A stretch of DNA of 64,000 nt from Tsukamurella conjunctivitidis (GTDB lineage Bacteria; Actinomycetota; Actinomycetes; Mycobacteriales; Mycobacteriaceae). Under the pieces are notes generated by a model. That model had not been told where the DNA came from and did not search any database. It saw nothing but the letters and a program-made list of their open reading frames with translations. Position numbers and translations under genes: made by a program. The stretch spans positions 682,001-746,000 of the forward strand of contig NZ_VIGX01000001.1 in NCBI RefSeq assembly GCF_007858475.1. Direction: 5' to 3'. Positions 30,033 to 38,303 of this stretch are shown in pieces; the first letter of the stretch is position 1, and every line of letters starts with the position of its first letter.

Positions 30033-31313
30033 CTATCCACCCGGGCGGTTGACGGTACCCATGATCAGGGGCAGCCCCGTGGCCGTGTCCACCACCGAGT
30101 ACGCGAATGCCCGGTCCACGAGGAAGGGGGCGGGGCCCGGTGCGGGTTCGGGCGTCGGCGCCGTGGTGGCGGTGTCGGACGCGGTGCCCTTCTCGCCCAC
30201 GGTGAGCACGGCGGCGGCGCGGGCGTCGGACAGGAACGGCGAGCCCGGTGCCACGCCGTCGAGACCCGGGCCGGCGAACAGCGCCGTCAGACCGGCGTCG
30301 CGGAGCGGATCCGCGAGCCCGGTCCAGGTGGCGGTGCGCCACTTCGGCAGGCTCACCTCGTGCGGGGTCGACGGTGCTCCCGACAGTGCGATCCGGGCCG
30401 CGGTGAACCGGCCCTCGCTCGCCGCGTCGGCGAGCGGCGTCCCGGGGGTGGGCAGCACGATCTGCAGGGCGAGCGTGGTGCCGTAATCGAGCTGCAGCGC
30501 CGTGAAGCCCTCGCCCGCGGCGACCCGCGCGGGCACCGTGCCCCGCATGGTGAGCGGGTCGAGCACGGCACCGTCGGCGGCGGTGAACGGCGCGGGCCGG
30601 GTGCGGGCGGCGTCGAACGGGATGCGCCACGCGGCCGCGAGGTAGGCGGTGGTCGCGGCGGCGAGGCGGGTGCCGGAGTCCGTGCGCAGCGGTGCGGAGG
30701 TGAGGCTGCTCCCGGTGTTCACCGCCACCCACTCGCCCAGCGGCCGACCCACGCCGAGGCCGAAGTCCACGGGGTAGACGCCGGTGTCGTAGCTCGCGGC
30801 GAGCGCGTCCAGGTACTCCGGGCGCACGCGCCGGTCCTCGGGCTGCTTCGCCGTCAGGAGGGCGACCTGCGACTGGAAGAGCGGGGTCGCGGGCGGTGTG
30901 CCCGTGGGCACGGTGCCGGGGTCGCCGGCCCACTGCGCGGTCTGGCCGGTGAGGGCCGCCATCGCCCGCGGCAGGTCCTTCGCGGCGCCGAGTCCGGCAC
31001 CGTCGAGCTGCGCGGCGGTCTCGCCCTGCGCTCCCTCTCGGAGCATGCCCAGCAGGCTCAGGACGGACCAGGGGGAGACGGCGGTGCTCCCGGCCCGCGG
31101 ATCGCCCGCGGCGAGCCGTGCACCGAGGCGGGTGGCGGCGGACACCAGTGCGGTCACGTCGCCCCGGGTCTCGTCGATCCCCACCTGCTCGAAGGCGGTC
31201 TTGGACCGTTCGAGGGAGAGGGTCTCCGGTGCGGACGGCGCGCCGCCGCACGCCGCGAGGGTTCCCGCGACGAACAGCGCCGTCACGGCGCGCCGGATCT
31301 GCATGAGGGCCAT
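30033..31313 (-). CDS. Serpin-family lipoprotein
   Basis: A 426-residue secreted protein. The signal peptide ends in a lipobox TLAAC with C22, so the mature protein is membrane-anchored. The body is a serpin: STAVSPWSVLSLLGMLREGA matches the helix B region, AAWRIPFDAARTRPAPF the strand 3A/4C region, and FLVDRAFAYSVVDTATGLP the C-terminal signature. The reactive-centre hinge reads VGEKGTASDTATTA and is followed by a proline-rich loop (PTPEPAPGPAP) with a predicted P1 of Pro or Glu. It lies 14 bases after the amidohydrolase stop, probably in one operon. Confidence 0.82.
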   Translation of the reverse strand: MALMQIRRAVTALFVAGTLAACGGAPSAPETLSLERSKTAFEQVGIDETRGDVTALVSAATRLGARLAAGDPRAGSTAVSPWSVLSLLGMLREGAQGETAAQLDGAGLGAAKDLPRAMAALTGQTAQWAGDPGTVPTGTPPATPLFQSQVALLTAKQPEDRRVRPEYLDALAASYDTGVYPVDFGLGVGRPLGEWVAVNTGSSLTSAPLRTDSGTRLAAATTAYLAAAWRIPFDAARTRPAPFTAADGAVLDPLTMRGTVPARVAAGEGFTALQLDYGTTLALQIVLPTPGTPLADAASEGRFTAARIALSGAPSTPHEVSLPKWRTATWTGLADPLRDAGLTALFAGPGLDGVAPGSPFLSDARAAAVLTVGEKGTASDTATTAPTPEPAPGPAPFLVDRAFAYSVVDTATGLPLIMGTVNRPGG

Positions 31314-31327
31314 CGTACGGCCCGCGC

Positions 31328-32236
31328 TCAGGCGCCCGCGCGCTCCAGCAGGGCGCGGCCGTTGTGCCACAGCACCTTGCGCATCCAGTCGTCGCCGAGG
31401 CCCAACCGCGCGAGCCCGAACAGCTGGTGCGCGTACTCGTAGGGGATGTTGGGGAAGTCGCTGCCCAGCACCACCTTGTCGGCGAGCGCGCCGAGCCGTT
31501 CGACGTACCCGGGCGGCATCGGCGCGGTGCGCTCGGTGAAGTCGGTCGCCGCCATGGTGGTGTCGAGGTGGACGTTCGGGAAGCGCTCCGCGAGGTCGGC
31601 GAACCGGTCGTACTCCGGCATGCCGAGGTGCGCGATGACCAGCGTCAGCTCGGGGTGCCGGTGCAGCACCTCGGCGACGCGGTCGGGCCCCGTGTACGGC
31701 CCCTCGACGGGACCGGAGCCGGCATGGATGACCACCGGGATCCGCGCGGCCGAGAGCACCTCCCAGGCGGGATCCAGAAGTGGATCGTCGGGCGCGAAGA
31801 CGCCCACCTGGACGTGCATCTTGAACAGGCGCGCGCCGTCGGCGACGGCCCGCGCGACGTACTCGCCCACGCCGGGTTCGGGGTAGAGCGTGGCGCAGTG
31901 GATGCCGTCCGGCACGCGGCGGGCGAACTCGGTGCACCACTCGTTGAGCCACACCGCCATCCCGGGCTTGTGCGGGTAGGTCAGAGCGGGGATCGCCGTC
32001 ACGCCCATGCCGCGGATCAGCTCCAGCCGGGTGTTCTCGTCGAACCGGTAGCGGATGGGCCACTCGCGGCCGTACTCGGTGCTCGCCCGGTCGAAGAAGT
32101 CCCACACCTTGACCAGCATCGGCTCGGGCAGGAAGTGCACGTGGATGTCGGCGAGGCCGGGGATTCCGAGGGCCTCAAGATACGCCGGGATCTCTTCGTC
32201 GGAGGTCGGTCCCGTCGTGGTGCTCGGACTGCTCAT
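31328..32236 (-). CDS. Amidohydrolase family 2 (metal-dependent hydrolase)
   Basis: A 302-residue TIM-barrel protein of the amidohydrolase_2 (ACMSD/resorcylate decarboxylase-like) family. Metal-binding motif DIHVHF follows the first strand. Later ligands are likely in FKMHVQVG, PVVIHAGSG and the catalytic Asp in VLGSDFPNIPY. The substrate is unknown. TACATT lies 7 bases before the ATG on the minus strand. A divergent MarR gene and a palindrome in the gap suggest ligand-dependent regulation. It appears to be co-transcribed with the serpin. Confidence 0.8.
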   Translation of the reverse strand: MSSPSTTTGPTSDEEIPAYLEALGIPGLADIHVHFLPEPMLVKVWDFFDRASTEYGREWPIRYRFDENTRLELIRGMGVTAIPALTYPHKPGMAVWLNEWCTEFARRVPDGIHCATLYPEPGVGEYVARAVADGARLFKMHVQVGVFAPDDPLLDPAWEVLSAARIPVVIHAGSGPVEGPYTGPDRVAEVLHRHPELTLVIAHLGMPEYDRFADLAERFPNVHLDTTMAATDFTERTAPMPPGYVERLGALADKVVLGSDFPNIPYEYAHQLFGLARLGLGDDWMRKVLWHNGRALLERAGA

Positions 32237-32255
32237 ACCGGTCAATGTACCCACG

Positions 32256-32277
32256 TCGGTGAGGCGTCGTTCACCGA
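32256..32277. promoter_or_regulatory. Candidate MarR operator between divergent genes
   Basis: TCGGTGA (32256-32262) and TCACCGA (32271-32277) form a perfect 7-bp inverted repeat with 8-base spacer. It lies just upstream of the amidohydrolase -10 (32244-32249) and of the marR-side TAAACT (32291-32296), so one bound dimer could control both. Confidence 0.6.
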
Positions 32278-32330
32278 AATGCGGAGCCGGTAAACTCGAG
32301 GGGCGATGTGACGTTCGGGGGTGTGTGACG

Positions 32331-32789
32331 GTGGACGCGGGAAGCACCCGGTGGTTGTCCGACGAGGAGATGGCGGCGTGGCTGCCCCTCATCCACGTCG
32401 CGATGCGGCTGCCCGCCAAGCTGGACACGCAACTGCGTGCCGACGCCGGCATCACCCACTACGAGTTCATGGTGCTCGCGCAGCTGTCGCAGGCACCCGA
32501 CCGGACGCTCGGCCTGTCGGCGCTCGCGGAGGCCGCCAACTCCTCGCCCTCGCGCCTGTCGCACGTGCTGCGCAAGCTCGGCGAGCGGGGCTGGCTGGTG
32601 CGCCGCGCCGAGGGGCGTTCCGCCTACGCCGAGCTCACCGACGAGGGTTTCGCCGCGCTCGACGGTGCGGCCCGCGGCCACGTCGAGGAGGTGCGCCGCC
32701 TGGTCTTCGACCACCTCACGGCGCGCGACGTCACGGCCCTGCGGGCCGCCCTCTCCAAGATCACCCCGGGCCTCGGCGACGACGCCTGA
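32331..32789 (+). CDS. MarR family transcription regulator
   Basis: A 152-residue winged-helix regulator. Helix 1 contains LIHVAMRLPAKLDTQLRA, the recognition helix region SALAEAANSSPSRLSHVLRKL, and the wing RRAEGRSAYAELTDEG is complete. A GTG at 32325 is in frame, but the GGGGG at 32317-32321 has 9-base spacing to GTG 32331, which I prefer. It is divergent from the amidohydrolase-serpin operon, its likely target. Confidence 0.88.
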   Translation: MDAGSTRWLSDEEMAAWLPLIHVAMRLPAKLDTQLRADAGITHYEFMVLAQLSQAPDRTLGLSALAEAANSSPSRLSHVLRKLGERGWLVRRAEGRSAYAELTDEGFAALDGAARGHVEEVRRLVFDHLTARDVTALRAALSKITPGLGDDA

Positions 32790-32801
32790 CCCGCGGTGGC
32801 G

Positions 32802-33845
32802 TCACGCCACCGCGGCCACGGCGCGCAGGAGCAGGTCCCGCGGCGTGCGGAGTCGCGACGTGAGGGCCGTGTGCCGCATCGCCCGTGAGAGCAGCATGGT
32901 GCGCTGCCCGGCGCGGCGCCGCGCCGACTCGTAGGCCCGCAGTGCGGGGCCCGCGTCGCCGCCGAAAGCCGCTGCCGCGCCGAGGGCGTCGGCAAGGGCG
33001 GCCGCGTCCAGCAGCGTCTCGCACGCGCCGCGGCCCAGGTTGGGCGCCATGGCGTGGGCGGCGTCGCCGATCAGAGCGACGTTGCCGCGCACGATCCGCG
33101 GTAGTCGCGGCAGGTCGCGCGAGCGGTAGTGCAGAGCCGTCTCCACCTCGACGCCCTCGATGGTCCGCGTCACCCGCGGGTCCCAGCCGCGGTACATCGC
33201 GCGGAGGAAGCCGCGCGGATCGGTGTCCGGGTCCGGCGTGCCGGCCGGCACCGCCCGCGGATCGAACTCCGAGTACCAGTTGATGCAGCCGCCGTCGCGG
33301 GGCGTCACCCCGAACAGTCTTCCCGGGCCCCAGTACTCGGTGAAGGTGTCGGTCTCGCCCGGGCAGCGGCCGATGAGCACGTCGACGCCCAGCGGCCGCG
33401 GCGCGACGTCGTGCCCGACGACGTGCGCGCGGGCGATGCTGCCGATGCCGTCGGCACCGACGATCACATCGTGGTCGAGGCCGGAGAGGTCCGCGCGGCG
33501 GTCGCCGAACCGGACCCCCGGTGCGCACGCCGCGAGCGCCTCAAGCAGACGCGGGCGGGAGATGAGGACGGTCGCACCCTTGGCCCGGATCTCGGGGCCG
33601 AGCCGGTGCCCGCCGGCGCTGCGGATCTCCGCGATCCGCTGGTCGATGCCGATCCTGCGCACCGCGTCCGCCGCGCCCACCTGCTCGAGCACCGCCATCG
33701 CCTCGGGCCACATCCCGAGGGCCGTCCCGGTCGTGGGCAGGGACGGTGCGCGTTCGAAGACCTCCACCTCCCAGCCCTGTCGCGTGAGGAGTGCGGCGGT
33801 GGCGAGTCCGCCGATACCGCCGCCGATGATCGCTGCCGTCGTCAT
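32802..33845 (-). CDS. FAD-dependent monooxygenase
   Basis: A 347-residue group A flavoprotein hydroxylase. The N-terminal GxGxxG motif is AAIIGGGIGGLATAALL, the DG fingerprint is VIVGADGIGS, and the GD motif is VALIGDAAHAMAPNLGRGA. The family oxidises aromatic or related substrates with NAD(P)H and O2, and the substrate is unknown. TACGGT (33858-33853) is 7 bases before the ATG. It is divergent from a TetR gene with a 14-bp palindrome between them. Confidence 0.87.
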   Translation of the reverse strand: MTTAAIIGGGIGGLATAALLTRQGWEVEVFERAPSLPTTGTALGMWPEAMAVLEQVGAADAVRRIGIDQRIAEIRSAGGHRLGPEIRAKGATVLISRPRLLEALAACAPGVRFGDRRADLSGLDHDVIVGADGIGSIARAHVVGHDVAPRPLGVDVLIGRCPGETDTFTEYWGPGRLFGVTPRDGGCINWYSEFDPRAVPAGTPDPDTDPRGFLRAMYRGWDPRVTRTIEGVEVETALHYRSRDLPRLPRIVRGNVALIGDAAHAMAPNLGRGACETLLDAAALADALGAAAAFGGDAGPALRAYESARRRAGQRTMLLSRAMRHTALTSRLRTPRDLLLRAVAAVA

Positions 33846-33857
33846 GCCGGCCACCGT

Positions 33858-33871
33858 ACTACAAATGTAGT
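33858..33871. promoter_or_regulatory. Candidate TetR operator
   Basis: ACTACAAATGTAGT is a perfect 14-bp palindrome in the 46-base gap between the monooxygenase and the tetR gene. It touches the -10 box of the first and lies 6 bases before TAGGCT (33878-33883), the likely -10 of the second. Confidence 0.7.
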
Positions 33872-33891
33872 GAAAGGTAGGCTCCGGTCTC

Positions 33892-34449
33892 ATGGGACGG
33901 CGGGAAGAGGTGCTCGACGGGGCGATCGAGGTGCTCGGCACGCGCGGACTCCGCGGCCTCACCCATCGCGCCGTCGACGAGGTCGCCGCCGTCCCGCAGG
34001 GCACCGCGTCGAACCACTTCCGCTCGCGGTCCGCGCTGGTCAAGGGTGTCGTCGAGCGGATGGTGGAGCAGGACCTCGCCTTCTGGGCCGGGTTCGACGG
34101 TGCGGCCCCCGCGGACCCCGGTGCGGCCGCCGACGTGCTGCCGCGGGCGGCCGCCTATGTGCGGTGGTCGGTCGGGGAGGGGCGCGTGCGCAGCGTCGCT
34201 CGGCTCAACCTGTTCGCCGCCGCGGCCGTCGAACCCGAGTTGCAGGAGCCGCTGCGTCGCGGGCGCGCGGCGGTCGAACGGATGGGGGAGGCCATCGGCG
34301 CGGCGATCGGCCTCGGCGCCGCGGAGTCGGCGCTGCTCATGGACGTCACCGACGCTCTGATCACCCGCCAGCTCGCGTTCCCCGACCCGGCCTTCGATCC
34401 GCTCCCTGCGCTCGCCCTGACTGTCGACGCTCTGCGCCGCCGGGGGTGA
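33892..34449 (+). CDS. TetR family transcription regulator
   Basis: A 185-residue repressor with an N-terminal helix-turn-helix (RREEVLDGAIEVLGTRG, LTHRAVDEVAAVPQGTASNHF) and a helical ligand-binding C-terminal domain. It is divergent from the flavin monooxygenase, its likely target, and probably represses both genes through the palindrome between them. The inducer is unknown. Confidence 0.9.
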   Translation: MGRREEVLDGAIEVLGTRGLRGLTHRAVDEVAAVPQGTASNHFRSRSALVKGVVERMVEQDLAFWAGFDGAAPADPGAAADVLPRAAAYVRWSVGEGRVRSVARLNLFAAAAVEPELQEPLRRGRAAVERMGEAIGAAIGLGAAESALLMDVTDALITRQLAFPDPAFDPLPALALTVDALRRRG

Positions 34450-34511
34450 TCCGCCGCAGAGCAGTCGGGCTCGGCGGGCGCTCCGGCGATCGTTCGATCG
34501 CGATGGATCAA

Positions 34512-34532
34512 TCGAACACATGCGCGTAGAAT
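34512..34532 (+). promoter_or_regulatory. dnaE2 promoter with degenerate SOS box
   Basis: TCGAAC at 34512-34517 is a perfect LexA half-site. The second half (GCGCGT, 34522-34527) matches GTTCGA at only three of six positions. TAGAAT at 34527-34532 is the likely -10, 6 bases before the GTG, so the site overlaps the promoter. A separate palindrome GCGATCG-TT-CGATCGC lies at 34486-34501. Confidence 0.5.
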
Positions 34533-34538
34533 CGGGGC

Positions 34539-37500
34539 GTGGGATGGAGTAACGGGCCGAGCTGGTCGGAGATGGAGCGGGTGCTCTCCGGGCGGGCGCC
34601 GGTGCGCCGGGCGGAGGAGCCGCCGGGCGACGGGGGCGACTCCCCGGCCTGGTCCCGCAAGCGGGAGCCCTACGTCCCGCCGGCGGGCGGCGCCCCCGGA
34701 GCCTCCCGCGTGCCCTACGCGGAGCTGCACGCGCACACCGCATTCAGCTTCCTCGACGGTGCCGCGCTGCCGGAGGAGATGGTCGAACAGGCCCATGCGC
34801 TCGGCCTCAAGGCCCTCGCGGTCACCGACCACAACGGCTTCTACGGGGTGGTCCGGTTCGCCGAGGCCGCGCTGGAACTGGGCGTCCCCACGGTCTTCGG
34901 GGCGGAGCTGTCCCTGGAGCACGACGCGGAACGCACCGGTGCCGAGGATCCGTCCGGCGAGCATCTGCTCGTGCTCGCCCGCGGGCAGGAGGGCTACCGC
35001 CGCCTCTCGCGCGCGATGGCAGAGGCGCACATGGAGGCGGGGGAGAAGGGGCTGCTGCGGTTCCATCCGGATCGGCTCGCCGAGTGGTCCGGCGGCCACT
35101 GGCAGATCCTCACCGGCTGCCGGAAGGGCGCGGTGCGGCGCGGCCTCGCCGCCCGGGGGCCCGACGGTGCCGCCGCCGCCCTCGCGCAGCTCGTCGACCG
35201 GTTCGGCGAGGACCGGGTGAGCATGGAGCTCACCGTCCACGGCGTCCCCGAGGACGACGAACGCAACCACCTCCTGGCCGGCGTGGCCGCCCGGATGGGA
35301 GTCGGCACCGTCGCCACCACGGGGGCGCACTTCGCCCGGCCCGGGCAGCGGCGCCTGGCGTCGACGCTGGCGGCGATCCGCGCCCGCCGCAGCCTCGACG
35401 AGCTGGACGGTTGGCTCCCCGCCGCGGGTGGGGCGCACCTGCGCTCGGGCGACGAGATGGCGCTCCTGCTGCCCGAGCACCCCGGTGCCATCGCCGCCGC
35501 CGCCGAGCTCGGCGCCGAGTGCGCCTTCAGTCTCAAGCTGATCGCGCCGAACCTGCCGCCCTTCGACGTCCCGCCCGGGCACACCGAGGCCACGTGGCTG
35601 CGTGAGCTGACCCGGCGCGGCGCGCTGGAGCGCTACGGACCTCCGGAGCGGAACCCGAAGGCCTACCGGCAGATCGAGCACGAGTTGAACGTGATCGAGA
35701 CGCTCACCTTCCCCGGATACTTCCTCATCGTGCACTCCATCGTGAGCTTCTGCCGGGATAACGACATCCTGTGTCAGGGACGAGGTAGTGCCGCCAACTC
35801 GGCGGTCTGCTTCGCGCTCGGGATCACCGCGGTGGACCCGGTGCGCAATCAGCTGTTGTTCGAGCGCTTCCTCGCCCCCGAGCGCGACGGCCCGCCCGAT
35901 ATCGACGTCGACATCGAATCCGATCGCCGCGAGGAGGCGATCCAGTTCGTCTACCGGAAGTACGGCCGCGAGTACGCCGCGCAGGTCGCGAACGTCATCA
36001 CCTACCGGGGCCGGTCCGCGGTGCGCGACACCGCTCGCGCGCTCGGCTACTCGCAGGGGCAACAGGACGCCTGGAGCAAGCAGATCTCCAGCTGGGGATG
36101 GCGGGACGATCCGGTGCCCGAGGGGATCCCGGAACGGGTGGTCGAGTTGGCCGCGCAGATCGCGGACCTGCCGCGGCACCTCGGCATCCACTCCGGCGGC
36201 ATGGTGATCTGCGACCGCCCGATCGCCGATGTCTGCCCCACCGAGTGGGCCCGCATGGAGGATCGCAGTGTGCTGCAGTGGGATAAGGACGACTGCGCGG
36301 CCGCGGGCCTGGTGAAGTTCGACCTGCTGGGCCTCGGCATGCTCAGCGCGCTGCACTACGCGAAGGACCTCCTCGCCGCGCACAAGGGCGTCGACGTGGA
36401 CTTCGCGCAGCTCGACCTCACGGACGAGAAGGTCTACGAGATGCTCTGCCGCGCCGACTCCGTCGGCGTCTTCCAGGTGGAGTCCCGCGCCCAGATGGCC
36501 ACGTTGCCCAGGCTCAAGCCGCGGAACTTCTACGACCTGGTCGTCGAGGTCGCCCTCATCCGTCCCGGTCCCATCCAGGGCGGTTCGGTGCACCCGTACA
36601 TCCGCCGCCGGAACGGGCAGGAGGCGCCCACCGTCGAACACCCGTCGATGAACAAGGCGCTCGATCGCACGCTGGGGGTGCCGCTGTTCCAGGAGCAGCT
36701 CATGCAGCTCGCGACCGATGTCGCCGGTTTCAGTCCGTCGGAGGCCGACCAGCTGCGCCGCGCCATGGGGTCGAAGCGCTCCACCGAGAAGATGGAACAG
36801 CTGCGGCAGCGCTTCTACGACGGTGCGCGGCACACGCACGGCATCGAGGGGGCGGTGGCCGACCGGATCTTCGAGAAGCTCGCGGCGTTCGCCAATTTCG
36901 GTTTCCCCGAGAGTCATTCGCAGTCGTTCGCGTCGCTGGTCTTCTACTCCTCGTGGTTCAAGCTCTACCACCCGGCGGCCTTCTGCGCCGCGCTGCTGCG
37001 GGCCCAGCCCATGGGCTTCTACTCGCCGCAGTCCCTCGTCGCCGACGCGCGGCGGCACGGCGTCACCGTGCACGGGCCGTGCGTGAACCGCAGCCTGCCG
37101 TGGGCGGACCTGGAGAACGCCGGCACGGAGGTTCGGTTGGGGCTCGCCGCGATCCGCACCATCGGCGACGATCTGGCCGAGCGCATCGTCGCCGAGCGCG
37201 ACACCCACGGCCCGTACGCGGGCCTGACCGATCTCACGGGCCGCGTCGAGCTCACCGTGGCGCAGTCCGAGGCCCTCGCCACCTCGGGCGCCCTGGACTG
37301 CTTCGGCCGGGACCGCAGACAGGCGCTGTGGGAGGCCGGCGCCGCGGCGCGGGAGCGCCCCGGCCGGCTGCCCGGCACCGCCACCGCGGGGGCGCCGCCC
37401 GCCCTGCCGGGCATGAGCGAGACGGAGCTCGCCGCCGCGGACGTGTGGGCCACGTCGGTCACCGTCGGCAAGTACCCCACGGAGTTCCTCCGCCCCACGC

Positions 37501-37826
37501 TCGAGAAGCTCGGCGTCGTCCCGGCCGATCGTCTGCTCGGGTTGCCCGACGGGGACCGCGTCCTGGTCGGCGGGGCCGTCACACATCGGCAGCGGCCGGC
37601 CACGGCGGGCGGCGTCACCTTCATCAACCTGGAGGACGAGACCGGAATGGTGAACGTGGTGTGCAGTCAGGGGCTGTGGGCGCGCTACCGCCGGCTGGCG
37701 CAGTCGGCGCCGGCGCTCCTGGTGCGGGGAAAGCTGCAGAACGCAGAGGGCGCCGTCACCGTCGTCGCCGACCGGCTGCAGCGGATGGACCTGTCGGTGC
37801 CCTCGCGATCCCGGGATTGGCAGTGA
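34539..37826 (+). CDS. dnaE2: Error-prone DNA polymerase III alpha subunit DnaE2
   Basis: A 1095-residue C-family polymerase, the DnaE2 length. The PHP domain opens near residue 64 with AELHAHTAFSFLDGA. The palm has the catalytic PDIDVDI with D454 and D456. The thumb/finger region, tandem HhH and an OB-fold (VLVGGAVTHRQRP, FINLEDETGMVNVV) complete it. It makes mutagenic bypass synthesis with ImuA' and ImuB, encoded ~6 kb upstream, during the SOS response. The GTG at 34539 lies 6 bases after TAGAAT, so it is leaderless. Confidence 0.95.
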   Translation: MGWSNGPSWSEMERVLSGRAPVRRAEEPPGDGGDSPAWSRKREPYVPPAGGAPGASRVPYAELHAHTAFSFLDGAALPEEMVEQAHALGLKALAVTDHNGFYGVVRFAEAALELGVPTVFGAELSLEHDAERTGAEDPSGEHLLVLARGQEGYRRLSRAMAEAHMEAGEKGLLRFHPDRLAEWSGGHWQILTGCRKGAVRRGLAARGPDGAAAALAQLVDRFGEDRVSMELTVHGVPEDDERNHLLAGVAARMGVGTVATTGAHFARPGQRRLASTLAAIRARRSLDELDGWLPAAGGAHLRSGDEMALLLPEHPGAIAAAAELGAECAFSLKLIAPNLPPFDVPPGHTEATWLRELTRRGALERYGPPERNPKAYRQIEHELNVIETLTFPGYFLIVHSIVSFCRDNDILCQGRGSAANSAVCFALGITAVDPVRNQLLFERFLAPERDGPPDIDVDIESDRREEAIQFVYRKYGREYAAQVANVITYRGRSAVRDTARALGYSQGQQDAWSKQISSWGWRDDPVPEGIPERVVELAAQIADLPRHLGIHSGGMVICDRPIADVCPTEWARMEDRSVLQWDKDDCAAAGLVKFDLLGLGMLSALHYAKDLLAAHKGVDVDFAQLDLTDEKVYEMLCRADSVGVFQVESRAQMATLPRLKPRNFYDLVVEVALIRPGPIQGGSVHPYIRRRNGQEAPTVEHPSMNKALDRTLGVPLFQEQLMQLATDVAGFSPSEADQLRRAMGSKRSTEKMEQLRQRFYDGARHTHGIEGAVADRIFEKLAAFANFGFPESHSQSFASLVFYSSWFKLYHPAAFCAALLRAQPMGFYSPQSLVADARRHGVTVHGPCVNRSLPWADLENAGTEVRLGLAAIRTIGDDLAERIVAERDTHGPYAGLTDLTGRVELTVAQSEALATSGALDCFGRDRRQALWEAGAAARERPGRLPGTATAGAPPALPGMSETELAAADVWATSVTVGKYPTEFLRPTLEKLGVVPADRLLGLPDGDRVLVGGAVTHRQRPATAGGVTFINLEDETGMVNVVCSQGLWARYRRLAQSAPALLVRGKLQNAEGAVTVVADRLQRMDLSVPSRSRDWQ

Positions 37827-37842
37827 GGGTAGCCTTAGGCAA

Positions 37843-38259
37843 GTGATGGAGGAGGCGTACGAACCGGACCGCACCACGGCGCCGGAGCTGCGCGAGGTGC
37901 TCGCGGAGCTCCGGCGCCGCGAACCCGTCTTCCACGGCCCGGCGTGGCGTTCGCTCGCCGACTTCGACGACGCTGTCGCGCCGGACTTCTGGGAGGTCGG
38001 CGCCTCGGGGAGCCGGTACAGCCGCGAGCACGTCCGCGCGACGATCGAGGAACGCCTGACCTCGCCGCCGGACGAATCGGACTGGGAGACCAGTGAGTTC
38101 CAGGTCCGGGCGATGGGCGCCTCCGTCTACCTCCTCACCTACACGCTGGCGCAGGGCGGGCGCGTCACTCGCCGGCTCACCGTCTGGCGGCGCCGCGAGA
38201 ACAGGTGGTCCGTGATGTTCCACCAGGGCACGGTCGTCGAGAGGTCGGCGGATCGCTGA
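37843..38259 (+). CDS. NTF2-like (DUF4440-type) protein
   Basis: A 138-residue single-domain cone fold. An N-terminal helix with LREVLAELRRREPVFHG leads to a curved sheet: VAPDFWEVGASGSRYSR, VYLLTYTLAQGG and RWSVMFHQGTVV. This is the SnoaL/DUF4440 pattern, common in small-molecule binding proteins. No catalytic residues can be assigned. The start is GTG 37843, 7 bases after TAGCCT (37830-37835). It begins 16 bases after dnaE2, but its own promoter sits in that gap. Confidence 0.7.
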   Translation: MMEEAYEPDRTTAPELREVLAELRRREPVFHGPAWRSLADFDDAVAPDFWEVGASGSRYSREHVRATIEERLTSPPDESDWETSEFQVRAMGASVYLLTYTLAQGGRVTRRLTVWRRRENRWSVMFHQGTVVERSADR

Positions 38260-38303
38260 GCCGCGCTCCGCTCAGCGGACCGCCGGCCCGACAACGACCG
38301 GTT

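Noticed and set aside
37829-37842. Possible iron-box (DtxR/IdeR-like) sequence GTAGCCTTAGGCAA before the NTF2-like gene
   Set aside because: Only a short match to the 19-bp consensus, and the TAGCCT is better explained as a -10 box.
34155-37877. Minus-strand open frame of ~1240 codons antisense to dnaE2
   Set aside because: No recognisable motif, mirror of a conserved polymerase gene.
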